From contig JAJYGU010000128.1 of NCBI GenBank assembly GCA_021784975.1, positions 1 through 32,721 of the forward strand: a stretch of DNA of 32,721 nucleotides, given 5' to 3'. Shown piece after piece: positions 7,222 through 14,670 of this stretch. The number at the start of each line of letters is the position of its first letter. Position 1 is the stretch's first letter. Below the pieces are notes generated by a model. It was not told the DNA's origin and made no database searches. It saw only the letters and a program-made list of their open reading frames with translations. Source of the stretch: Planctomycetota bacterium. GTDB lineage: Bacteria; Planctomycetota; Planctomycetia; Pirellulales; Thermoguttaceae. Position numbers and translations under genes: made by a program.

Positions 7222-10200
7222 GTGCTTTCCCACTTCTTTATCCGCCGACCGATCTTTGCCGCGGTGTTGTCGATCATCATCACCCTGGCCGGCTCGTTGG
7301 CGGTGTTCGTGCTGCCGATCGCCCAATATCCCGACATCACCCCGCCCACCGTCCAGGTGACGGCCAGCTACCCCGGCGCCAACGCCCAATTGGTGCTCGA
7401 CACGGTAGCCGCCCCGATCGAGCAGCAGGTCAACGGCGTGGAAAACATGCTCTACATGAGCTCGCAGTGCACCAACGACGGGGCCTACACGCTCACCATC
7501 ACCTTCGCCCTGGGGACGGACCTGAACATCGCCCAGGTGTTGGTACAGAACCGGGTGCAACTGGCCATGCCGGTGATCCCCGACACCGTGCAGCTTCAAG
7601 GGGTGGCGGTGAAAAAGAAGTCGCCGAGCATCATGATGATCGTCAATCTCTTTTCCGAGAAGGACGCCGCCGGACACTATCTCCGCAACGACTTGTACTT
7701 GTCGAACTACGCCACCATCCAAATCCGTGACGAGCTTTCTCGTCTGCCGGGCGTGGGCGACGTGACCTTTTTGGGCGAGCGCGACTACAGCATGCGGGTC
7801 TGGCTCGACCCTGAAAAACTGGCCACGCGGGACATGACGGCCGACGACGTGGTCAATGCCCTGAAGGAGCAGAACGTGCAGGTAGCCGCCGGCCAGATCG
7901 GCCAGCCGCCGGTCCCGCCCGGTCAGAACTTCCAGCTCACCATGAGCACGCTCGGGCGGCTGATCGAACCGCGGCAGTTCGGCGACATCGTGCTGAAGAC
8001 GAGTTTCAGCGGCCCGACCGCGCAGGATGCCACCGTGGTCCATCTCCGCGACGTCGCCCGCCTGGAGCTTGGCGCCCAGCAGTACGACCAATCGTGCACC
8101 CTCGACGCCGAGCCTTCGGTGGCCCTGTCGATCTACCAGTTGCCGGGCTCGAATGCCCTCCAGACCGCCAAGGCGGTGTATGCCAAGATGGAGAGCCTCA
8201 AGAGCCAGTTTCCCGAAGGCGTGCAATACAAGATCGTCTACGACACCACGCCGTTTATCTACGAATCGGTCACCGAGGTGCTGAAGACGCTCCGCGACGC
8301 CGTGCTGCTGGTGGCCATCGTGGTACTGGTCTTCCTGCAGAACTGGCGGGCGGCCATCATCCCGCTGATTGCCGTGCCGGTGGCCATTATCGGCACCTTC
8401 GCGGTCATGGCCGGCATGGGCTTCAGCCTCAACAACCTCTCGTTGTTCGGCCTGGTGCTGGCGATTGGCATCGTGGTCGACGACGCCATCGTGGTGGTGG
8501 AGAACGTCGAGCGTTGGCTGGCCGAGGGCCTTTCGCCGCGCGAGGCGGCCTTCAAGGCGATGGACGAAGTGACCGGGCCGGTGGTGGCGGTGGCCCTGGT
8601 CCTCTGCGCGGTGTTCGTGCCGTGTGCCTTCATCAGCGGGATCACCGGCCAGTTCTTCCGCCAATTCGCCCTGACGATTGCGGTCTCGACGGTCATTTCC
8701 GCGTTTAATTCGCTGACGCTTAGCCCGGCATTGGCGGCGGTATTGCTCAAGCCTCACGGCGCCCGTAGAGATTGGCTGGCTGTCTTGATGGACGTCGGGC
8801 TGGGCTGGTTCTTCAAGCTGTTTAATCTGGGATTCAGCCGGGCCACGGCCTTGTACACCCGCGGGGTGGCCATGCTCTTGAGGGTTAGCGCGATCGTGCT
8901 GTTGGTCTACGGCGGTCTGCTCTATCTGACCTGGTGGGGGATGGCCCGGATGCCGACCGGCTTCATCCCCGAGCAGGACAAAGGTTATCTGCTGGTGAAC
9001 GTACAATTGCCTGACGGGGCCTCCGTGGAGCGCACGCGGCGGGTGATGCAGCGGATCGAGCAGATGGCCCGCAAGCTGCCCGGCGTGGCCCACACGGTGG
9101 GCATTTCCGGTCAATCGCTGCTGTTGGGCGCCAATGCCAGCAACTTCGGCTCGCTCTACGTGATGTTCGAGCCCTTCGATCGCCGCCGCGGCCACAGCCT
9201 GTCGGCCGACGCCATCGGCGCCAAGCTGAGCGATCAATGTGGCCAGGAAGTCCGCGACGCCCTGGTTTCGATCTTCGGTGCTCCGCCGGTCGATGGCCTG
9301 GGCAACTGCGGTGGCTTCAAACTCATGGTCGAAGACCGCGGCAACTTGGGCCTGGCCGACTTGCAGAGGGCCGCCGACGCGGTGGTCGACCGCGGCAATC
9401 AAACGCCGGGACTGACCGGCATCTTCACCAGCCTGCGGGCCAACACTCCCTGGATCTACCTCGACATCGACCGCATCAAGGCCAAGTCGATGGGGGTGAG
9501 CGTCAGCGACGTGTTCGACATGCTGCAAGTCTACATGGGCTCGCTGTACGTGAACAATTTCAACGAGTTCGGCCGGTCGTGGCAGGTGAACATCCAGGCC
9601 GACGCCGCCTTCCGCCACCGCCTGGCCGACGTCGAGCAGATGAAGGTCCGCAACAGCCGCGGCGAAATGATACCATTGGCCACCATTGCCGCTGCCCGAC
9701 CCATCAGCGGCCCGGTGATGGTCATGCGCTATAACATGTACCCGGCCGCGGCCGTCAACGGCAACGTTGCAACCGGCGTCAGCTCGGGCGAATCGATCAC
9801 GCTGATGGGTGACGTCCTGGGAAAAGTCCTGCCACCCTCCATGAATTACGAATGGACCGACCTGACCTACATGCAGATCCTGGCCGGCAGCACGGCCATG
9901 GCGGTGTTCGTGCTGGCGGTGGTGCTGGTGTTTCTGGTGCTGGCGGCGCAGTACGAGAGCTGGTCGCTGCCATTGGCCGTGATCCTGGTGGTGCCGATGT
10001 GCCTGTTGTGCTCAATCGCCGGAGTGGCCCTGGCCCACATGGACGTCAACATCTTCACCCAAATCGGTTTCGTGGTGCTGGTCGGGCTGGCCAGCAAGAA
10101 CGCCATCCTGATCGTGGAATTCGCCAAGCAACAGCGGCAATCCGGCATCGCCCGCCGAGAAGCTACCGTAGAGGCCTGCCGCTTGCGGCTGCGGCCGATC

Positions 10201-10479
10201 ATGATGACCTCGCTGGCCTTTATCCTGGGCGTGGTGCCCCTGGTGATTGCCGAAGGCGCGGGCGCCGAAATGCGCCGCACGCTGGGGACGGCCGTCTTTA
10301 GCGGCATGCTCGGCGTCACCCTGTTCGGCATCTTCCTGACCCCGGTGTTCTTCTACGTGATCCAAGGCGTAACCGACTGGCGGGAACGCGCGCGTGCCAC
10401 TGGCAGCCCGTCCAGCAGTGCTGAAACACCGTCGAACAAGCCGCTCCTTCCGCCGTCGCTGCAACTGCCAGAGCTTTAG
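7222..10479 (+). CDS. RND multidrug efflux transporter, HAE1 family (second of two)
   Basis: This is a close paralogue of the preceding pump, collinear with it from LSHFFIRRPIFAAVLSIIITLAG to the C-terminal VTLFGIFLTPVFFYVI. It is 1085 residues long because it carries a C-terminal extension of about 35 polar, Pro/Ser-rich residues and a few small insertions. The relay residues D420, D421 and K959 are all present, so it should be active in its own right. The GTG at 7222 is chosen because the homologous N-terminus of the first pump aligns exactly there; no Shine-Dalgarno is visible, so translation may depend on coupling to the upstream gene. Two adjacent pumps served by one adaptor recall MdtB/MdtC, which form a mixed trimer. 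Whether these two do is inference. Confidence 0.95.
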   Translation: MLSHFFIRRPIFAAVLSIIITLAGSLAVFVLPIAQYPDITPPTVQVTASYPGANAQLVLDTVAAPIEQQVNGVENMLYMSSQCTNDGAYTLTITFALGTDLNIAQVLVQNRVQLAMPVIPDTVQLQGVAVKKKSPSIMMIVNLFSEKDAAGHYLRNDLYLSNYATIQIRDELSRLPGVGDVTFLGERDYSMRVWLDPEKLATRDMTADDVVNALKEQNVQVAAGQIGQPPVPPGQNFQLTMSTLGRLIEPRQFGDIVLKTSFSGPTAQDATVVHLRDVARLELGAQQYDQSCTLDAEPSVALSIYQLPGSNALQTAKAVYAKMESLKSQFPEGVQYKIVYDTTPFIYESVTEVLKTLRDAVLLVAIVVLVFLQNWRAAIIPLIAVPVAIIGTFAVMAGMGFSLNNLSLFGLVLAIGIVVDDAIVVVENVERWLAEGLSPREAAFKAMDEVTGPVVAVALVLCAVFVPCAFISGITGQFFRQFALTIAVSTVISAFNSLTLSPALAAVLLKPHGARRDWLAVLMDVGLGWFFKLFNLGFSRATALYTRGVAMLLRVSAIVLLVYGGLLYLTWWGMARMPTGFIPEQDKGYLLVNVQLPDGASVERTRRVMQRIEQMARKLPGVAHTVGISGQSLLLGANASNFGSLYVMFEPFDRRRGHSLSADAIGAKLSDQCGQEVRDALVSIFGAPPVDGLGNCGGFKLMVEDRGNLGLADLQRAADAVVDRGNQTPGLTGIFTSLRANTPWIYLDIDRIKAKSMGVSVSDVFDMLQVYMGSLYVNNFNEFGRSWQVNIQADAAFRHRLADVEQMKVRNSRGEMIPLATIAAARPISGPVMVMRYNMYPAAAVNGNVATGVSSGESITLMGDVLGKVLPPSMNYEWTDLTYMQILAGSTAMAVFVLAVVLVFLVLAAQYESWSLPLAVILVVPMCLLCSIAGVALAHMDVNIFTQIGFVVLVGLASKNAILIVEFAKQQRQSGIARREATVEACRLRLRPIMMTSLAFILGVVPLVIAEGAGAEMRRTLGTAVFSGMLGVTLFGIFLTPVFFYVIQGVTDWRERARATGSPSSSAETPSNKPLLPPSLQLPEL

Positions 10480-10480
10480 C

Positions 10481-10535
10481 AGCCGGTGCCATGCTTGCTA
10501 AGCGAGCGAAGCAAGACAGGCAGCATGTGCCGGCT
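10481..10535. repeat. Imperfect inverted repeat, copy 1
   Basis: It begins one base after the stop of the second pump gene. The ends AGCCGGTGCCATGCTTGCT (10481-10499) and, inverted, AGCCGGCACATGCTGCC (from 10535 back to 10519) pair imperfectly around an A/G-rich middle. Read on the minus strand it aligns with 12495-12548 through ATGCTKSCTGTCT, CGCTCGC and AAGCRTGGCACC. It may also act as a transcription barrier after the operon, though no U-tract follows. Confidence 0.6.
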
Positions 10536-10625
10536 CAACCCCGCCGGCCAGTATGCCCACGGCTGGGTCGCATGTCACCCGTAGCACGCTTGCCGCATGC
10601 CCGCGTCCCGTTTTTGGCGCGCCCA

Positions 10626-10658
10626 CACCCTAGCTCACTCACGGAGGGAGAGGGGACC
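10626..10658 (-). repeat. Palindromic repeat related to the hairpin inside ligA
   Basis: Read on the minus strand from 10658 it runs GGTCCCCTCTCCCTCCG and then a diverged right arm GTGAGTGAG followed by CTAGGGT. The first 17 bases equal the start of the element at 32697-32721. The palindrome here is imperfect. It lies in the gap between the efflux operon and the NagB-like gene. Confidence 0.6.
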
Positions 10659-10664
10659 AACTCA

Positions 10665-11597
10665 CTAATGCATCTCCGCCGCCACCGTACCGATGCCGGG
10701 ACGGTAGAAGTTGAACTGCACATTCGAGTGGTCGGCCAGCAGCGACATGGGCACGGCGGCATCAGGCAGCTTCTTGGCGATCATCAGCGTGGTCAACCGC
10801 ATCCCGAAGGGGTTGTCATGGTTGCCGGCCTGCCAGATCGACACTTTTTGGGCCTTCCAGGTTTCTACCGGTCCCACCGTGACTGCCCGCGTCGGCACCA
10901 ACGACACCTGGCCGCCGCCGGAGGTGCGGGCGTTCTGGATCACGGTCATCGGGTGCAGGTCGGTCACGCGGGTCCTAAGCTTGCGGTATTCCTCAGGCGG
11001 TGGAGGAGCGTCCTTGTAACGGCCTTTGCGTCTAGGCGGATCGTTGAACGCCCAATGCTTAACCTCGCCCTGGCCGCCTTGCATGACCGCGCACCGGGCC
11101 GCATCGTAGCTGGCCGAGTAGGCCTTCAGGTCGCCGGTGGGAAAGTGCAGGTGGGCATCGGGCATCCGCAACTCGCGGCGGATGCGATCGAAACATAGCT
11201 CTTGGTCCGCCCGGGCGAAGCTGAGCGGATGATCGACCGCAACCGGCCGGCCTTCGGCATCCACCCATTCGTCCATGCCCCAGAAGTGGGCGCCGCGAAC
11301 GTCGAGGTTCAACTCGTTGACCAGCCGGGCCACCAGCGGGAGCTGTTCGGTTGGGCCGATCGGACCGCAGATCCCAACCGGGTTGTCGTCGGTCGATTGC
11401 CGCCAGGCGTTGATATACTCCAACGCCTCGGCGAGGTAGAAATCTTGCAGCGTGTCGTACATTACGACGCGAAAGCCGGGGCGGGAGAGCTTTCGCATCT
11501 GTTCGACGGTGAGCTTGGCCGCGTCGACCAAGATCTCGTCGTCCAACGTGGTGTAATCCCACCAATCGGGAGCAACTTTGCTGATCGGGCGCGACAT
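10665..11597 (-). CDS. NagB-like glucosamine-6-phosphate isomerase/deaminase family protein with altered active site
   Basis: This is a member of the NagB/6-phosphogluconolactonase fold, 310 residues. Recognisable features are [20 protein letters not shown] (phosphate loop region), [16 protein letters not shown] (cf. the MDE of NagB with the Asp that starts proton transfer) and [16 protein letters not shown]. The loop that in NagB reads G-x-G-x-D-G-H-x-A-F-N-E is [12 protein letters not shown] here: the His is kept (H181), but the catalytic Asp is Val179 and the Glu is Asp186. Ordinary deaminase chemistry is therefore doubtful. The ATG at 11597 is preceded by AAGGA with 8-base spacing. It follows the PIG-L deacetylase gene by 34 bp, and NagB and PIG-L domains are fused in some Bacteroidetes, so the two probably act on the same amino-sugar. 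Confidence 0.85.
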   Translation of the reverse strand: MSRPISKVAPDWWDYTTLDDEILVDAAKLTVEQMRKLSRPGFRVVMYDTLQDFYLAEALEYINAWRQSTDDNPVGICGPIGPTEQLPLVARLVNELNLDVRGAHFWGMDEWVDAEGRPVAVDHPLSFARADQELCFDRIRRELRMPDAHLHFPTGDLKAYSASYDAARCAVMQGGQGEVKHWAFNDPPRRKGRYKDAPPPPEEYRKLRTRVTDLHPMTVIQNARTSGGGQVSLVPTRAVTVGPVETWKAQKVSIWQAGNHDNPFGMRLTTLMIAKKLPDAAVPMSLLADHSNVQFNFYRPGIGTVAAEMH

Positions 11598-11631
11598 GGG
11601 AGCGTTCCTTTGCGGCTGAAGGTGGGGAGAG

Positions 11632-12396
11632 TCAAGTGGTGTGGGCGGAGAAAAGCTGGGCCAGCACGTCGTCCTTGGGATAGCCATGACCACGGTGTTG
11701 CACCAAGGCCTCCGCCGCCGCCACCCCGGCCTGCCCGCCCCGCATGAGGGCGTGGCGTTTCATGGATTCCAGGTATTCGTCCATGCCGTGATGGGCCCGC
11801 AGCCACTCGCGCTGGCTGGCATGACAGGCCAGCATTTGGGCCTTTCGCTCAAGCTGGGAGGAAATATCGACCAGCGTGGTCGGCGTAATCGGATTGCCCA
11901 GCGGGTCGACTCCCTCCATCGGGTCACAGTAGTACAGATAGGGCACGCAAGATTTGGCGAGCAACGGGAAATCAGAGGCGTTGGGGATGCTGTAGACGAA
12001 ACTCGCAGCGCGGGCGAGCTGGGAGGCCATTTCGTGGTCCGTCATGTAGTCCCTTGGGGCATGGGTAAACACCAGTGACGGCGCCACGCGGCGCATGAGG
12101 TCGATTGCCTTGCGGATCGAGGGCTTGTCGAACACCACCATTCCGTCGCCCTCGCCCAGACAATGATACGCGGCGCCAATTGATTCGGCGGCCTGAGCAG
12201 CCTCCAGCACGCGACGATGGGAGATGGCCCAAGGGGTTTCGCGGGTGGTGCCCCAATCGCCGGGGGTGGCCGTGGCGATGTGGACCTCGCAGCCGGCCTC
12301 GGCCAGGCGGATCAGCGTACCCCCGCAGGACATCTCCGCGTCGTCGGGGTGCGCCATCAGGGCCAACACGGTATGATGATCGGACAGGCTCGCCAT
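11632..12396 (-). CDS. PIG-L/LmbE family zinc deacetylase
   Basis: The PIG-L (LmbE) family consists of metal-dependent N-deacetylases of amino-sugars and their conjugates, such as MshB, BshB and GlcNAc-PI deacetylase. The 254-residue protein has the zinc motif AHPDDAE (H16, D19) close to the N-terminus, the Rossmann-like continuation [15 protein letters not shown], and the second metal-site region [13 protein letters not shown] (His about 121). No signal peptide is present, so it is probably cytoplasmic. It is the first gene of a two-gene unit with the NagB-like gene, which suggests a deacetylate-then-isomerise step on an acetylated amino-sugar. This is inference from neighbourhood and from the fused proteins known elsewhere. 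Confidence 0.9.
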   Translation of the reverse strand: MASLSDHHTVLALMAHPDDAEMSCGGTLIRLAEAGCEVHIATATPGDWGTTRETPWAISHRRVLEAAQAAESIGAAYHCLGEGDGMVVFDKPSIRKAIDLMRRVAPSLVFTHAPRDYMTDHEMASQLARAASFVYSIPNASDFPLLAKSCVPYLYYCDPMEGVDPLGNPITPTTLVDISSQLERKAQMLACHASQREWLRAHHGMDEYLESMKRHALMRGGQAGVAAAEALVQHRGHGYPKDDVLAQLFSAHTT

Positions 12397-12494
12397 GCTC
12401 TCCTCCAGGGGTAGCCCTTGAGCCTATCACGGGCGGTAGAGCAGATCAAGCCATCGCCGGTACCCCGTGCGCGCTGGTCGTGAGCGGGTCGCTG

Positions 12495-12548
12495 GTAAGC
12501 ATGCTTGCTGTCTCGCCACGCTCGCGCACGCAAGCGTGGCACCCGGCC
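12495..12548 (+). repeat. Imperfect inverted repeat, copy 2
   Basis: It starts GTAAGCATGCTTGCTGTCT, continues CGCCACGCTCGC and ends AAGCGTGGCACCCGGCC. It aligns with the minus-strand reading of 10481-10535. It occupies the 172-bp gap between the diadenylate cyclase stop and the PIG-L start. Nothing else is visible in that gap. Confidence 0.6.
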
Positions 12549-12568
12549 GGCAAGGCCGACGCTCGGTA

Positions 12569-13540
12569 CTAAGCCCCAGTGCCCTCGGCTTTGGGCTTGG
12601 CGGGCTTGGCTTCGGGGGTCGGCGGCTCGTATTCGAACTCCCGCCAGACCATGGGCCGACGCAGGTAGGGCTCGATCCTCAGCACCACCTCGCCATTGTG
12701 AAAGATGCGGACGGTGCCGTTGCTCTGGCTTACGGTGACTGCCACGGCGTTGGTAGCCCGACTGATGGCAGCGGCCGCCCAATGCCGGGCGCCGAGGCCT
12801 TTGGAGAGGGTCACGTCGGCGGCCGAGCAGTCGAGATAGCGGCAAGAGGCTTCCACCACGCCATCGGCAGAAACGATGATTGCCCCGTCCATCTGGGCGA
12901 TTTCCTTAATGCCTTCGCGGACCCGCGGGTCGTCCAGCGAACGCTCTTTGCGGTTATAGCCGCGGACGGGATCGAAGCCGGCCGGCCGGCTGGAGGCCAG
13001 CACCTTGCGCGAATCGCCGACGACAAACAGCGTGCCGACCGGCTTGCCCTCACGTCCCTCGCGGCCGATCTCCACGGCCAAATCGACCACGGTCTTCAGT
13101 GTATCCAAGGGGACGCGGGTCTCCAACTGCCGCAGGTCGCGGCCGGTCAGCCGGTTCAGATGCTCATCCAGATTGATCACGCTCAACGAGTCGATCGTGT
13201 CGGCGTCGAAGCCGCTATACAGGGCCACCACCGCCGAGCCAGGGGCGAGAATATCGTCGGCCACGGCCTCTAAGACCGATCGCGTCAGACGTTCGTAGAT
13301 TGGGCTGGTGGGCATGCCGAGACGGACGGCCTCCAAACCGGCCTCCCTGGCGCCGGCCAACTCCTCCGACGTGTTGGCGGCCACCACCACCTTCCCTTTG
13401 CCGGCAGCCGACTTCAGACGGGCCCAATCGGTCGGCCCTTCCAGCAGCAGCAAGATGCCCTCGGCTTCAGCCGTTTCAATTAATTGCCGGGCAACGGTGA
13501 TGAGCCGCTTGAACTGCTCGGTGAAACGTACGGGCTGCAT
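12569..13540 (-). CDS. Diadenylate cyclase (DisA_N domain), DacZ-like architecture
   Basis: This protein is expected to make the second messenger c-di-AMP from two ATP. It is 323 residues long. The N-terminal half (about 1-130, GILLLLEGPTDWARLKSAAGKGKVVVAANT...) resembles the pyruvate-kinase-C-like domain of archaeal DacZ. The C-terminal half is a DisA_N domain: EGKPVGTLFVVGDSRKVL, the DGA motif at D218 (AQMDGAIIVSADGVVEAS), and the RHR-motif position GLGARHWAAAAIS (R252-H253-W254). The third residue of RHR is Trp rather than Arg/Ser, which could affect ATP binding. The tail is Pro/Lys-rich. No transmembrane segment or YbbR partner is seen. The start ATG at 13540 follows GGAGG by about 10 bases; upstream in-frame sequence runs through the neighbouring gene in the wrong frame and is not coding. 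Confidence 0.85.
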   Translation of the reverse strand: MQPVRFTEQFKRLITVARQLIETAEAEGILLLLEGPTDWARLKSAAGKGKVVVAANTSEELAGAREAGLEAVRLGMPTSPIYERLTRSVLEAVADDILAPGSAVVALYSGFDADTIDSLSVINLDEHLNRLTGRDLRQLETRVPLDTLKTVVDLAVEIGREGREGKPVGTLFVVGDSRKVLASSRPAGFDPVRGYNRKERSLDDPRVREGIKEIAQMDGAIIVSADGVVEASCRYLDCSAADVTLSKGLGARHWAAAAISRATNAVAVTVSQSNGTVRIFHNGEVVLRIEPYLRRPMVWREFEYEPPTPEAKPAKPKAEGTGA

Positions 13541-13722
13541 GGGTTCGCTGCCTCCATGGGGGCCTTCACCGCGTCTGGACGGGTGTTGCGGAAACCGACC
13601 GCTGTCGAGCGAACAAATTGGCAACGGACAAGGGACGATAGGGACATCCGCTATCGTACCGGCTTTGGCATTTGGAAGCAACTGCAAGGCACACATAGCT
13701 TTGTGATTAAGGAACGTGAGTG

Positions 13723-13754
13723 AGTGAGTGTCAGAACCAGTGAGTGTCAGAACC
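13723..13754. repeat. Tandem duplication of 16 bp over a stop codon
   Basis: AGTGAGTGTCAGAACC occurs twice without a gap (13723-13738 and 13739-13754). The right copy contains the TGA stop of the minus-strand HEAT-repeat gene together with its last Phe codon. The left copy lies just downstream of that stop and is preceded by more GTGA units. Confidence 0.9.
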
Positions 13755-14457
13755 ATTGTCGGAAACGCTCCGCCATGCCGGGCGGTGGCGGCGACTTTCC
13801 CGTTCGCAGATACTGTTGCCACCGGTTTACGTCGTTGCCCAGGTCTTGGCCGGTCACTTTCGTCAGCGACAGGACGGCCAGGTACTGCATGGCCGGATCG
13901 GCGTCGTTGAGGGCATCCCCCAACGCCTTGACGGCGGCCGGATTCCTGGTCTCGCCCAGCGCCTTGACCGCGGTCATCCGAACTTCGGAGGCCACGTCGC
14001 TGTTGGCGGCCGTGGCCAATAGCTCCACCGCTTGATTGTCGTGGTGTTTGCCCCACGCCTGGCAGGCGGCAATGCGAACTTGGGTATCGGAATCGTTCAT
14101 GGCTGCCTTGAGAATTCCATCGGCCGAGGCGCTTGGATAGGCGCCCAGGGCACGGATGATTTCAGTGCGGATCAGAGGATCTTTCTCGGTGCGGATCGAG
14201 GCGGCCAATTGCTCCGAGATCGACTGTCTTTGTTGCGGCGTGGCCTGGGAGGCCTCGGCCGACCATTTCCGCAACTGAGTCAGCCGCTGCGCCGGTGTGA
14301 CCACGCCCGGAAGTGAATCCGAAACAGTCCCTTGAAATGGCACCCAAGTGGGCAATATATCCATGTCGGCGCATCCAGCGGTCCCCAGCGCAGCGATGCC
14401 GCACAACGTCAGCCAGAGCCTCTGTCGACGAACGCTGTGCATAGCGATGGCCGCCAT
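13747..14457 (-). CDS. HEAT-repeat lipoprotein
   Basis: This is a 236-residue predicted lipoprotein. Its signal is LWLTLCGIAALGTAGC, with lipidation at the Cys. About 40 linker residues follow, then at least three HEAT/PBS-lyase-like helical repeats (EIIRALGAYPSASADGILKAAMNDSD; VRIAACQAWGKHHDNQAVELLATAANSD; VRMTAVKALGETRNPAAVKALGDALNDAD), and a C-terminal segment ending in ERFRQWF. HEAT arrays are protein-binding scaffolds; the partner is unknown. The ATG at 14457 is chosen because it places the signal peptide at the N-terminus; an internal Met five codons later is equally possible, while the longer upstream reading has no signal-like start. It is divergent from the metallopeptidase gene and shares a regulatory gap containing a 22-bp palindrome. 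Confidence 0.82.
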   Translation of the reverse strand: MAAIAMHSVRRQRLWLTLCGIAALGTAGCADMDILPTWVPFQGTVSDSLPGVVTPAQRLTQLRKWSAEASQATPQQRQSISEQLAASIRTEKDPLIRTEIIRALGAYPSASADGILKAAMNDSDTQVRIAACQAWGKHHDNQAVELLATAANSDVASEVRMTAVKALGETRNPAAVKALGDALNDADPAMQYLAVLSLTKVTGQDLGNDVNRWQQYLRTGKSPPPPGMAERFRQWF

Positions 14458-14597
14458 CCGCAGACCTTGGCCCGGTGTGTGCACCCAAGAACGCGAGGGC
14501 GGGACTATAACAATGCTGCCGGCTTTCGCCAAGACGAATTGATCGGCAACCGCCATCATATTGGGAGGAATGGCAAAAGTGGATAGTTCCAGCCCGA

Positions 14598-14619
14598 GCC
14601 GATTATTCGAATAATCGGC
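14598..14619. promoter_or_regulatory. Perfect 22-bp palindrome in a divergent promoter region, possible operator
   Basis: The two halves, GCCGATTATTC and GAATAATCGGC, are exact reverse complements with no spacer and an AT-rich centre (TTATTCGAATAA). The palindrome lies between the HEAT lipoprotein and metallopeptidase genes, which are transcribed away from each other. A loop-free dyad of this length is more typical of a dimeric repressor site than of an RNA hairpin. No known regulator motif was recognised. Confidence 0.5.
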
Positions 14620-14641
14620 ACAATCGGTATCTTCGCTCTCG

Positions 14642-14664
14642 CCCAATTTCTAATTGGGTATAAT
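14642..14664 (+). promoter_or_regulatory. Hairpin plus perfect -10 box just before the metallopeptidase start
   Basis: CCCAATT-TCT-AATTGGG (14642-14658) is a perfect dyad that abuts TATAAT (14659-14664). The ATG at 14671 is only 6 bases after the -10, so transcription would begin at or next to the start codon, giving a leaderless mRNA, or translation would begin at the internal Met at 14704. No -35 match is seen, and the dyad lies across the spacer, where a regulator could bind. Confidence 0.45.
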
Positions 14665-14670
14665 GGAATC

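Noticed and set aside
13541-14056. Longer N-terminus for the diadenylate cyclase
   Set aside because: It runs antiphase through the HEAT lipoprotein gene and has no domain similarity; the ATG at 13540 has a GGAGG site.
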